Part shown: positions 43,278-52,193 of the stretch, piece by piece
Layout of the letters: the number at the start of each line of letters is the position of its first letter
Position numbering within the stretch: the stretch's first letter is position 1
Assembly: GCF_004804315.1 (NCBI RefSeq)
Contig: NZ_SRXX01000002.1
Span: forward strand, 62,001-126,000
Direction: 5' to 3'
DNA from: Flagellimonas onchidii
GTDB taxonomy: Bacteria; Bacteroidota; Bacteroidia; Flavobacteriales; Flavobacteriaceae
Length of the DNA: 64,000 bases
Position numbers and translations under genes: made by a program
Notes under the pieces: generated by a model
Databases searched by the model: none
Seen by the model: only the letters and a program-made list of their open reading frames with translations
What the model was told of the DNA's origin: nothing

Positions 43278-46200
43278 CTACGCATCCAATAAAGCCTCAT
43301 TAAACTCATATCCCTTATAGCTCACCCTAAAGAGCGCACTGTACAATGCTGGGATGAACAAAAGGGTAATAATGGTTCCGAACAACAGCCCGACCATAAT
43401 GCTGACGGCCATACCTTCCCACATTTCACCTCCACTCAGGTAAAGCGGAATCAAACCCAATACCGTGGTAAAAGTGGCCAACAGAATAGGCCTGAAACGT
43501 TGCAGACAGGCCCCAATAACCGCATCTTGTTCGGTTCGACCCAAATCCCGTTGTTCAATCTCCATGCGGTCGATAAGCACAATGGCATTGTTGATGACGA
43601 TTCCCGCCAAAGAAATTACCCCTAAGAATGGCATAAAGCCAAAGGCTTCTTGAAAGACCAACAAACCAATGACAACACCAATAACGGCCAACGGAATTGT
43701 AAGTACTACCATGGTCATTTTTCTAAACGAATTGAATTGAATGATCAAAAGCAATACAATGATAAAGCCGGAAATGGGCAAATACCCGATTACAGAGCCC
43801 ATACTGTCTGCTGTACTTTCGGCATCTCCACCAAATTTATAACTGTAGCTATCAGGCCAATTAACGGATTCTTGCTCTAACCATGGCGTTATTTCTGCTG
43901 TGATGGCCGAAGCGTTCGCTCCTTCACGCAATTCACTACTGATATTGATGGTTCTGCGTAAGTCTAAACGTTTTATCTTGGAATATTGCCAAGCGGGAAC
44001 AATCGAGGCCACTTGCAATAAAGGCACCGTCTTTCCGGAATTCTGTGAAAATACATTGAGAGTTTCCAAAGATGCCAAGGACTGTTGTTGGGAGGCATCG
44101 CTTCGCATTACAATGGGGATTGATTTATCGTCTTCTCGATATTCCCCGGTCTGGAAACCATCCAAGACGGTCTGAAGCGATGTAGCGATATCCTGACTCG
44201 TCACTCCTGCCGTTTGTGCCCTGTTCTGATCTATTTCAATCAAGAACTTTTTACTTTTTGGCCCCCAATTGTCCTTTACATTTTTGGTTCCAGCGATGCC
44301 CGCTAATTCTAACTTAATTCGTTCCGAGATTTTGGACAGTTCATCCGGGTCACTACCCGATACCTTAATCTCTATTGGGGTGCCTCCACCTCCAGCTCCC
44401 AATGCTCCTACTTTGATATCAGCATTCGGAAAATTATCAAAAGTAAACCTGTCCAATCGGGCAATCATGGCATTGTTTTCATTGAAGGAAGAAGTATTCA
44501 CCAAAATATGGGCGTAGTTGGAATTGGCCTCATCCGGAGAATATCCCAAATCATAAGATTCTGGCCCCTCACCGATATAGGATGACCAATCAACAATCCC
44601 TAAGGTTCGATTGGTATTCGTCTTGAGCGAATCGGTCATAAACCGCTCAATCTTTTGAACCACTTCCATGGTGCGTTCAATCTTATTGCCTTCTGGCAAA
44701 TTGATATCGATGGTAATCATATTCCGATCGCTATCCGGGAAAAAGATGAACGGAATCTTGGTAAAACCATATAGCGAAACGAAAAACGCAAGGAATATGG
44801 CTATAATAACTTTGTATTTGTTCGCCAAGGCCATCAGAATCAAATTTTTATAATAGCGCTTACAGGTGTTGATAATCCTGTCAACCAAACTCGGTTTTTT
44901 CTCTCCTTTAGGAGCGACCTTCAGGAACATATAACAGAACATGGTAATTACGGTAAGGGCAATAATCCATGAAGAAGTCAATGCAATGGTTATTACCACA
45001 AAAATTGGTCCCACAATGTCTCCCATCGTGGTTGGGGATAGGTAAAATGCCAAAAAAGCGGCAGACGTGGTCAAGGTTGATATGAGCAATGGCATCCATA
45101 GTTCAGAGAATGCCTCTTCGGCCGCTCGCTTCTTTTCAACACCCTGTTCCAACTTTACCATAATGGTCTCTGCGACTACAATTGCATTATCCACCAGCAT
45201 TCCTAAGGCCATGATCAAAGCAGCTAGGGTAACTTGGTTCAGCCCAACGTTGATAAGCCCCATAATCATTAAGGTCATAATGGTCACTATGGGGATCAAA
45301 CTCGCGATTACAAATCCCGTTCTAAAGCCAAGGAAAACCAACATCACCAATAAAACAATCCCAATAGATTGCAGGAGGTTGTTGATGAAGTCACTTACCT
45401 TAACATCTATATAAGTATCCAAGGAAGAAACCCGGGTCAGTTCCAATCCTACAGGAAGTTTCTTTTGCCATTGATTTACAACTTGGTTGACAGCTTCACC
45501 CAAGGCAACGATGTTTCGGTTTTCTTTTAGGTTGACATGGAGTGAAATCGCTTCTCTACCGTTGATGCTTACGATTTGATTTGGTGGGTCGATATAACCT
45601 TTGGTTACCGTGGTGATATCTCCCAATTTTACCAATTGGGTGCCATTGCCCACAGCAATCAACATATCCCGGATGGCCTCTACGGAATCAAAGTTTCCGG
45701 TAGGTTCCAAAATGATACGTTCATCGCCCACATTTACCTGACCTCCAGAATTGAGGATATTCGTGGTGGAAATGCTTTGCTGTAATTTAGAAGCCGAAAG
45801 GCCATATTCCTTTAATCTCGTATTATCAAATTCTACAAAAACCCGTTCTTCTTGCACGCCTCCCAATTCTACTTTGGCCGCATCGGGCAATTTGATAAGG
45901 TCATCTTTGATGTCATCGGCATACTCCTTCATTTCTGCATAGGAATACCCATCGGAAGTCAAGCCTACTACTATTCCGTAAACATCCCCTACACCATCGT
46001 CATTTAAATTAGGGTTTACACCACTTGGCAGACCTTGAATGGCATTCAATTTCCGTCGCAATCGGTCCCAAACGGATTGCATTTTTTCTTTAGACACTTC
46101 ATCCTTTAGTGTAACACTGACCACGGAAAGCCCTGTTCTTGAGGTACTATTGACTTCATCAAGCTCTGGGAGTTCTTGTGCCACTTTCTCAATTTTATCC

Positions 46201-46391
46201 GTCACCAATTGCTCTACACGTTCTGGACTAGCACCAGGAAATGAGGAAACTACGGTCGCGACACGCACCGTATAGGGCGGCATACTATCCCTTGAAAGTC
46301 CAAAATACATCGAGATACCCAGCAAAATAATGGTCGCCAAGACCATAAAGGTTATTCGGTTCTTTTCAATGGAAAACTTAGCTAAATTCAT
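43278..46391 (-). CDS. RND multidrug efflux pump (AcrB/HAE1 type)
   Basis: 1037 aa, full RND length. Two halves of membrane helices with large periplasmic loops; LGMLVDNAIVVAETIM is the central helix-4 motif (Asp pair), and VISLAGIVINNAIVLIDRME its second-half counterpart. SRDSMPPY and FPGASPERVEQLVTDKIE near the N-terminus. Proton-driven export of hydrophobic compounds with the MFP (27 bases upstream) and TolC partner. Confidence 0.95.
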   Translation of the reverse strand: MNLAKFSIEKNRITFMVLATIILLGISMYFGLSRDSMPPYTVRVATVVSSFPGASPERVEQLVTDKIEKVAQELPELDEVNSTSRTGLSVVSVTLKDEVSKEKMQSVWDRLRRKLNAIQGLPSGVNPNLNDDGVGDVYGIVVGLTSDGYSYAEMKEYADDIKDDLIKLPDAAKVELGGVQEERVFVEFDNTRLKEYGLSASKLQQSISTTNILNSGGQVNVGDERIILEPTGNFDSVEAIRDMLIAVGNGTQLVKLGDITTVTKGYIDPPNQIVSINGREAISLHVNLKENRNIVALGEAVNQVVNQWQKKLPVGLELTRVSSLDTYIDVKVSDFINNLLQSIGIVLLVMLVFLGFRTGFVIASLIPIVTIMTLMIMGLINVGLNQVTLAALIMALGMLVDNAIVVAETIMVKLEQGVEKKRAAEEAFSELWMPLLISTLTTSAAFLAFYLSPTTMGDIVGPIFVVITIALTSSWIIALTVITMFCYMFLKVAPKGEKKPSLVDRIINTCKRYYKNLILMALANKYKVIIAIFLAFFVSLYGFTKIPFIFFPDSDRNMITIDINLPEGNKIERTMEVVQKIERFMTDSLKTNTNRTLGIVDWSSYIGEGPESYDLGYSPDEANSNYAHILVNTSSFNENNAMIARLDRFTFDNFPNADIKVGALGAGGGGTPIEIKVSGSDPDELSKISERIKLELAGIAGTKNVKDNWGPKSKKFLIEIDQNRAQTAGVTSQDIATSLQTVLDGFQTGEYREDDKSIPIVMRSDASQQQSLASLETLNVFSQNSGKTVPLLQVASIVPAWQYSKIKRLDLRRTINISSELREGANASAITAEITPWLEQESVNWPDSYSYKFGGDAESTADSMGSVIGYLPISGFIIVLLLIIQFNSFRKMTMVVLTIPLAVIGVVIGLLVFQEAFGFMPFLGVISLAGIVINNAIVLIDRMEIEQRDLGRTEQDAVIGACLQRFRPILLATFTTVLGLIPLYLSGGEMWEGMAVSIMVGLLFGTIITLLFIPALYSALFRVSYKGYEFNEALLDA

Positions 46392-46417
46392 AGGTTGGTT
46401 TTAGTGAAAGTGCTCTT

Positions 46418-47503
46418 TTATTGCAGTTTTACCTCTTGTCCATCCAACAGCGTCTGTAAACCTGCTGTGGCAATTTTTTGCCCTTTGGACAATCCAGATG
46501 TTATTTCAAACCCATCAGAGGCGAGGTCACCGATTGCAATGGGTTGTTTTTTGACTTTAGCTGTCTCCCCTTCTTCTTCAATCAAAAACACAAACCGTCC
46601 GTTACTGTCTTCACCCACGGCATGGGCAGGGACAACCAGTCGGTTTTCATCAATTTCATGATCTCCAAAATCAAAGGCAACATTGGCGGCCATTCCACTT
46701 TTAATCGCCTCACTTGGATTTACAACCGTTACCCTAACTGGATAAGTGGCCGTGTTTGCATCTACGGCCGGAGCTACTTCGGTTACTTTGGCTTTAAAGG
46801 TTTCGTTGGGTATTGCCGAAAAATCTACAGCGACCTCCATGTCTTCTTGCACGCCATTGATAACACTCTCTGGCAAGCCCAAGGAGATTTCCATATCAGT
46901 TCCTGAATTTAGAATGGCAACAGACTGACCAGCCTGGGTATTTTCATCAATCTCGGCGGAAATCGAAGCTATGATGCCATCTTCTGGAGCATAGATGTAT
47001 CCGTAGTTTATTTGTTCCTGTTGAATTTCGACACCTCGGTTGGCCGATTTATAGCTCTCCTCCGCATTTTTAAAGGAGTTTTTTGCGGCTTCAAAATCAC
47101 TTAGCGACGTACTTCCTTTCTCATACAAAGAACGAATTCTATTTAAATTCAATTTGCTGGTGTTCATTTGGGAAGCTGCACTGTTCAGTTGGGTTATGGA
47201 CTGCTCATAAGCTAATCGTGATTGCACATTATCCAGTTTGGCCAACAATTGTCCCTTTTTCACCTTTTGACCCAATTTCATATCAAACTGGGTGATGATT
47301 CCCGAACTTCTAAAGCTCAAATTGATGATTTTGTCCGTACGCGCTGTTCCACTGAAGGTCCTCACCCGTTCACCACCAAGAAATCCCACTTCTTGGTATT
47401 TGACCGGGCGTAAGAACTTTTCTTCCTTCTTCTGTTCCCCGCCACAGGATAAAAACATTCCTGTTACTATGCAGAACAAACCTAGTTTTGAGATTAATTT
47501 CAT
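46418..47503 (-). CDS. Efflux periplasmic adaptor (MFP), lipoprotein
   Basis: 361 aa. Lipobox near GMFLSC. Hairpin region residues about 90-170 with KKGQLLAKLDNVQSRLAYEQ and a lipoyl half IQQEQINYGYIYAPEDGII; beta-barrel domain VTEVAPAVDANTATYPVRV; membrane-proximal domain VKKQPIAIGD. Joins the RND pump to the outer-membrane channel. Confidence 0.92.
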   Translation of the reverse strand: MKLISKLGLFCIVTGMFLSCGGEQKKEEKFLRPVKYQEVGFLGGERVRTFSGTARTDKIINLSFRSSGIITQFDMKLGQKVKKGQLLAKLDNVQSRLAYEQSITQLNSAASQMNTSKLNLNRIRSLYEKGSTSLSDFEAAKNSFKNAEESYKSANRGVEIQQEQINYGYIYAPEDGIIASISAEIDENTQAGQSVAILNSGTDMEISLGLPESVINGVQEDMEVAVDFSAIPNETFKAKVTEVAPAVDANTATYPVRVTVVNPSEAIKSGMAANVAFDFGDHEIDENRLVVPAHAVGEDSNGRFVFLIEEEGETAKVKKQPIAIGDLASDGFEITSGLSKGQKIATAGLQTLLDGQEVKLQ

Positions 47504-47523
47504 CAGTCTGTATTTTTTGTCAG

Positions 47524-49869
47524 TTAATTTCTAGTGTCTAAATATTCAAAGAATCGTTGTCTGAACTCATTGTTTTTTTCCTCAGAGTTCAACAAAAAAT
47601 AATAACCCAAAAACCGCTCTACCTGCAACGAGTTGATCAAGTAATTATAGGTGGCATTGGCTCGGGCCAACTGGGCATTTAAATAATTGTTCTGTGCATC
47701 CAACAATTGGACAATGTTGACCGCTCCGTTGGAGTAAGAGGCTTGGGTTAGTTCCAAAGCTTCTTCCGCAGTTTCTTCGGATATTTTTGAAAGTTGGATA
47801 TTGGAAACTTGGTTGATCAGATTCAATACCGCATTTCGAATATTTACCGCAATACTCAATTCTGTATTAGTTTTATTGATTTCCAATTGTTCTTTTTGAA
47901 TGATTGCGGTTTGGCGGTTAATATTGGATAAATTTTGATTTATAATAGGAATGGACAGGTTGAGACCTGCATTATAGGTATTGTCCAACAACGAAACACC
48001 TGGGGGTGGCGTACTGCCCGCGCCTGACCTGCTAAATGTGGAACTGTATTGACCTTGCAATGCCAAAGTTGGCAAGAGTCTACCATAGCTATTGAGTTTT
48101 ATGTTCCGCTCCGTTGCCAAAAGATTGTAGTCCAACGATTTTAATTCGGGAGCATTTTTATAGGCTTCCGCTATCAAGAAATCGATAAATGGTTCTCTTA
48201 ATGTAGGATTGTCCAAAAGCTCAAAGAATTCTTCATAATTATAGCGTTCAAAAATACCTTCGTTGAGCTCTACCTCTTCCACATCTATTTCAAGACCTGC
48301 AGGATTGTTCAACAGTTGGTTAAGTACCAAAAAACCTTGTTCCAATTGATTGACCGCTTCGATCATGGATTGGGTGTTTTGTGCCATTTCGCTTCGAAAC
48401 CTAAGCATATCGGATTTTCCAGATTGCCCCACTTCAAAATTTTGTTGTGCGATTTCTAGATTTCGCTTGGTCAAATCAACATTTCTGTTTTGAATCTGTG
48501 CATTGACTTTCAATATCAATGCATTGAAATAAGCGTTTGAGACGTTAAAGATCAAATCCAGTTCTGCGGTATTAAAATTGGCTTCTTGTGCCTTCTGCAA
48601 ATTCTTTTGGATGGAAATATTGGCATTGGCCGCTTCAGAAAACAAAGTTTGACTAAGGGTGATATTACCTCCCGTTGAGAATTCCGGATTTTGACCGGCA
48701 CTTACTTCTGCAGCATCAGGGTCAATATAAGTAGCAGTACCGGCAGCAGTCAAATTTGGGAGGTAATTACTGTTAGCTGACTTTATGTCTTGCCGAGCTA
48801 ATTCCACATCTTTTTCATTGGATTGGAGAGATAGATTATTCTCCAATGCATCATTGATTGCGGTTAGGAGGTCATAATCCTTTTCCGAAATAACGTTTTT
48901 GAATTCTCCAACAAAATCGGTTTGCCCCACCAAACTATATTTAATGGGTACACCTATAGCTTCCGCGGTGTTGTAATTGATGGTCAATCTTGGGGTATAA
49001 TCAATATAAATGGGAAGTTCTGACAGAGGCGTACCTGTCACATAGGCTTCAATGGTAAGCGCAATGCGCCTAAAGAATTGATTCAGATTATCTTCTGATT
49101 GATAGGTTGCCATAATGCCCTCTTCCACAACATCAGTCCCATTCACAGTAAAGGAAGGAAGCTTTGTCTGGATAAAAGCCTCGGCCAGTTGTTGGTTCTC
49201 CTCTTTACTAAAGAAAAACCCTCCAGCCATATATATGGCATCAATGCCTTCCAAATTTGTAATTATATCTTGAATGTTGTTAAATGAAATCAGCTTGTAT
49301 TGAGCATCAAGATTTTTAAACTCCCTATCAAAAGTTTCCTTGAGGGGTAAAATTTCAAGAAAAGGTGCATCCACGGCTATGCCCAAGTTTTCGAAGTTTG
49401 TCAGTTCATGAAACTTTTTAAAATCCTCTTCATAGGATTCAGATTCAACCAAATAGGTGAAATTTTCTATTCCTGAAGTTGCATTGGTCAAATCAAGTTC
49501 ATGGAGGTCACGATTTACTGCTCCGAACAGAATGGTGGGTTTTTTATGGATTTCAAGGAGGCTAATAACCTGATTGTTTACAACTCCAAAGGCCAGAATA
49601 ATATCTGTGTTGTTAGACAAAAGTTGCTCATAGTTCTGCTTTGCTTTGGTTAGATCGAAGTCATTGGTCAAAATGTTTTCTTCCGGAAATTGTATGACCG
49701 CGTCCTCTCCTACTACTGCCACAATTTCGGATTTTAACTTCTCCAGTAAGGGCGACAGCTCTGGATTCATTTTATCTATAAGAATACCGATTTGATATGT
49801 TCTATCCGCCTGGGAAACTAAGGTCAGTGAAAAAAATAAGAGCAGCAGTAAAGACAGTTTTCGTTTCAT
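47524..49869 (-). CDS. TolC-family channel fused to ABC-type substrate-binding domain
   Basis: The start at 49869 (MKRKLSLLLLLFFSLTLVSQA) gives a clear signal peptide; about 781 aa, far longer than TolC (about 450-500). N-terminal half (about 22-310) is a COG2984-type periplasmic binding fold: TYQIGILIDKMNPELSP, IILAFGVVNNQVIS, KPTILFGAV and GIDAIYMAGGFFF. C-terminal half (about 350-781) is a TolC outer-membrane factor with paired helices (DIKSANSNYLPNLTAAGTAT, LAQQNFEVGQSG, ASYSNGAVNIVQLLDAQNNY). First gene of the RND operon. Confidence 0.88.
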   Translation of the reverse strand: MKRKLSLLLLLFFSLTLVSQADRTYQIGILIDKMNPELSPLLEKLKSEIVAVVGEDAVIQFPEENILTNDFDLTKAKQNYEQLLSNNTDIILAFGVVNNQVISLLEIHKKPTILFGAVNRDLHELDLTNATSGIENFTYLVESESYEEDFKKFHELTNFENLGIAVDAPFLEILPLKETFDREFKNLDAQYKLISFNNIQDIITNLEGIDAIYMAGGFFFSKEENQQLAEAFIQTKLPSFTVNGTDVVEEGIMATYQSEDNLNQFFRRIALTIEAYVTGTPLSELPIYIDYTPRLTINYNTAEAIGVPIKYSLVGQTDFVGEFKNVISEKDYDLLTAINDALENNLSLQSNEKDVELARQDIKSANSNYLPNLTAAGTATYIDPDAAEVSAGQNPEFSTGGNITLSQTLFSEAANANISIQKNLQKAQEANFNTAELDLIFNVSNAYFNALILKVNAQIQNRNVDLTKRNLEIAQQNFEVGQSGKSDMLRFRSEMAQNTQSMIEAVNQLEQGFLVLNQLLNNPAGLEIDVEEVELNEGIFERYNYEEFFELLDNPTLREPFIDFLIAEAYKNAPELKSLDYNLLATERNIKLNSYGRLLPTLALQGQYSSTFSRSGAGSTPPPGVSLLDNTYNAGLNLSIPIINQNLSNINRQTAIIQKEQLEINKTNTELSIAVNIRNAVLNLINQVSNIQLSKISEETAEEALELTQASYSNGAVNIVQLLDAQNNYLNAQLARANATYNYLINSLQVERFLGYYFLLNSEEKNNEFRQRFFEYLDTRN

Positions 49870-50077
49870 ATAAAAAGGACTTACGAAACGGAAATTCCGG
49901 TTAATAGTGTTCATGGGAGGTTTTTGTGTCTTTTTAAATTTAACAAAAAATATAATGCTCTCCATGTTATGGTACACGAAGCTATTTGTCCCGAAATGTA
50001 TCAAAAAACAAATGGATATCGTTGCCAACAAAGAAAAAACTGAATGTCTCTGCTTATCCTAGCTAATAACTTTCGAT

Positions 50078-50209
50078 TTATTCTTTACCTGAATTCTTGG
50101 GCAACACTTCCTCTGGAAATGGAAAGAGAATGGTTGAATTCTTTTCAGCCGCTATGTTGGACAAAGTTTGGTAGAGTCTTAGCTTAATAGCCGATGGAGA
50201 TTGATCTAT
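50078..50209 (-). pseudogene. C-terminal fragment of a band-7/SPFH protein
   Basis: Reading the minus strand gives IDQSPSAIKLRLYQTLSN, then IAAEKNSTILFPFPEEVLPK and a stop at 50078, which is the characteristic C-terminus of slipin/band-7 proteins. A stop codon lies directly upstream (50210-50212) and the rest of the gene is missing. The surrounding 49.9-50.3 kb holds no intact gene. Confidence 0.55.
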
Positions 50210-50273
50210 TTACAGTCTTGCCTCTTAATCAATCATAATTTAGATAAGCACTAAACTTGTTGATTTTAGCTCT

Positions 50274-50630
50274 TTAATCATCCATACAGACATACTTTAT
50301 TCGAACCATACGTTTTCGACCAAAAGTAAAGGCACTTAAGAGAATTCCACCCAAAGTATTACGATATTCCACGGTGTGGATCTTTCCAGATGGACATTTC
50401 TTTGAAACATCTATTAAATAGGTATAATCTTTATCTCTAGTTCCAATATTTAAAACGGTATCGAGTTCGATTACCTGCATACCCCTATAATAATCATCGC
50501 CAACAACCGGTGCCACAGGGTAATAATCGCCCTTTGCACTGCTTAATCTGATGGAATAGCGTGAGTTGAACAGCAGTATCAACAACAGCATGATTAAAAT
50601 AACAATAATAATATGCCGTTTCACATTCAT
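50274..50630 (-). CDS. Small membrane-anchored protein, unknown
   Basis: 118 aa. One strong N-terminal helix (HIIIVILIMLLLILLF) then a soluble domain with YYPVAPVVGDDYYRGMQVIELD, KCPSGKIHTVEYRNTLGG and an end rich in positive charge (RKRMVRIKYVCMDD). Two cysteines, CPSG and VCMD. No recognised family. Monocistronic. Confidence 0.5.
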   Translation of the reverse strand: MNVKRHIIIVILIMLLLILLFNSRYSIRLSSAKGDYYPVAPVVGDDYYRGMQVIELDTVLNIGTRDKDYTYLIDVSKKCPSGKIHTVEYRNTLGGILLSAFTFGRKRMVRIKYVCMDD

Positions 50631-50790
50631 ATCGATTCACTTTTATGTTTCAAGTCTTCAAAAACAGATAGTGCAGGACGCATAAATACATCCTATAATT
50701 ATCTTCGATTGTTTAAAAGGGGGGAAGTTTAATCCAGAGAGAACTTCTGGTGACTTAAAATTATAAAATTATCGATATAGCCCATTGCAG

Positions 50791-50817
50791 AAAAACCTTA
50801 AAAAAATTAAGGTTTTT
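50791..50817. terminator. AAAAACC/GGTTTTT hairpin, copy 4
   Basis: AAAAACCTT (50791-50799) and AAGGTTTTT (50809-50817) pair perfectly over nine bases, with an AAAAAAATT loop. It lies beyond the 3' end of the 50962 gene and about 160 bases before the 50274-50630 gene. The strongest member of its family. Confidence 0.65.
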
Positions 50818-50961
50818 CTTTGATTTTCAAGCTATTCGTGATTTCCGCTCCACAACTGAAAAAGAAAGCGAAAACGCATGGGATAATTCCCATTTTGGTT
50901 TAGAAAATCAATACATTAGTGTAGTGTTGATATTATTTGAAAGGCCTAAAAAATGAGCCGT

Positions 50962-52065
50962 TCATTTTACTTTAATCCCTTGGTTGTCTTCAAACCTTCC
51001 GGTTACTAGCCAGCCGCCAAAATCCTCGGACACAGCAATAAGCAAGGTGTTCTTTCCTTTCTTTAAATCGAGGTAAACTGCGTCGAAAAGGCCAATGGTT
51101 CCCAAATATCTATAGTCTCTACTTCGGAAGCGATTGGTTCCTTTATAGATAGGTTTATTGTTTAAAAAGACCTGCGCTCTATCACTATACCCAAAATCGA
51201 AAAGTTTCACCTGATCTTTATCCGAAGTTATGGTCAGCCTTGCAAAAACCGTATTTCCAGGAACATCACCATCAATTTTTATTACTCTTGCAATGTTGGC
51301 GGCCACTCCCTCTTCTACGTAGATTTTATTATTCCATTTAAGACGGGACACCAAAGAACTTATCATTTGAGGATTCTCCAATTCTTTTTCCTCAAACTTG
51401 TTGGATACCGTCCACTCCCCTATGACGTTCTCAATGGATTCCCTTGTTCCTGGTTCAAAATTTTGGATAACCGGAGTCCGTTGGTCCACTTTGATATTGG
51501 CAATGTGAAAACCGCGAACCAATCCACCTGAAAAACTAATACCTCCCGCTTTGGGCTCATGGAACAATTGCCAAGAAAGATGGGGTGTTTCCGAATAATC
51601 CAAAAACACTTGGGCCTGACGGTTATTGACAACAATTTTCACATGGGTCCAGGCATCAAAGTTATATTCATGGGGAAAAGAATATTTTGGGCCAAAGTAA
51701 AACTGCCAATTGGCAAGTCCGTTGGTTACCGGAGTAGCTTGGTTGGCATCTGGATTTCCAGATTGATGCGGTCTGATATAAAATTGTTCAGAATCGTCAT
51801 CATTAATTCTGAAGTATACCCCAGGGAATCCACGGTCTTTGGTTAAATAGATGTCATATTCGATGGTTCCATTTAAAAAGGATATATCTTTTAAACCAAC
51901 CGTGCCTCCCTTAAAATAGATGGTCTTGTGTCCCTTAAAATCCTCAAAGATGTATGATGAAGTGTTCATTTTTAGGTGAACTGTATCCAAGGGAATCGCA
52001 TCTTGACCGAAAGAAAAGAATATAGTGGAAAGAAAGAGAATGGATAAAATGATTGATTTGTTCAT
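50962..52065 (-). CDS. Secreted LamG/GH16-like sandwich protein
   Basis: Start at 52065 (MNKSIILSILFLSTIFFSFGQ), with a signal peptide. About 367 aa: a concanavalin-type beta-sandwich (GTIEYDIYLTKDRGFPGVYFRIN, FYIRPHQSGNPD, WTHVKIVVNNRQAQVFLD), then a jelly-roll C-terminal domain (FARLTITSDKD, AQVFLNNKPIYKGT, LKKGKNTLLIAVSEDFGGWLV). Glycan binding on the outer face is the likely role. Divergent from the HTH membrane protein at 52194. Confidence 0.75.
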   Translation of the reverse strand: MNKSIILSILFLSTIFFSFGQDAIPLDTVHLKMNTSSYIFEDFKGHKTIYFKGGTVGLKDISFLNGTIEYDIYLTKDRGFPGVYFRINDDDSEQFYIRPHQSGNPDANQATPVTNGLANWQFYFGPKYSFPHEYNFDAWTHVKIVVNNRQAQVFLDYSETPHLSWQLFHEPKAGGISFSGGLVRGFHIANIKVDQRTPVIQNFEPGTRESIENVIGEWTVSNKFEEKELENPQMISSLVSRLKWNNKIYVEEGVAANIARVIKIDGDVPGNTVFARLTITSDKDQVKLFDFGYSDRAQVFLNNKPIYKGTNRFRSRDYRYLGTIGLFDAVYLDLKKGKNTLLIAVSEDFGGWLVTGRFEDNQGIKVK

Positions 52066-52193
52066 GACTGCATATTTTTTGATACATCTAAGCTCCAACA
52101 CGGGGGGCAAAATTCAAAAACAAGTTCGTTCAAGTTGGTTCATTCCGGTTCAGACGCTATTTTTTTGTGATCTTTGTAGCCTAATCTCATTTC

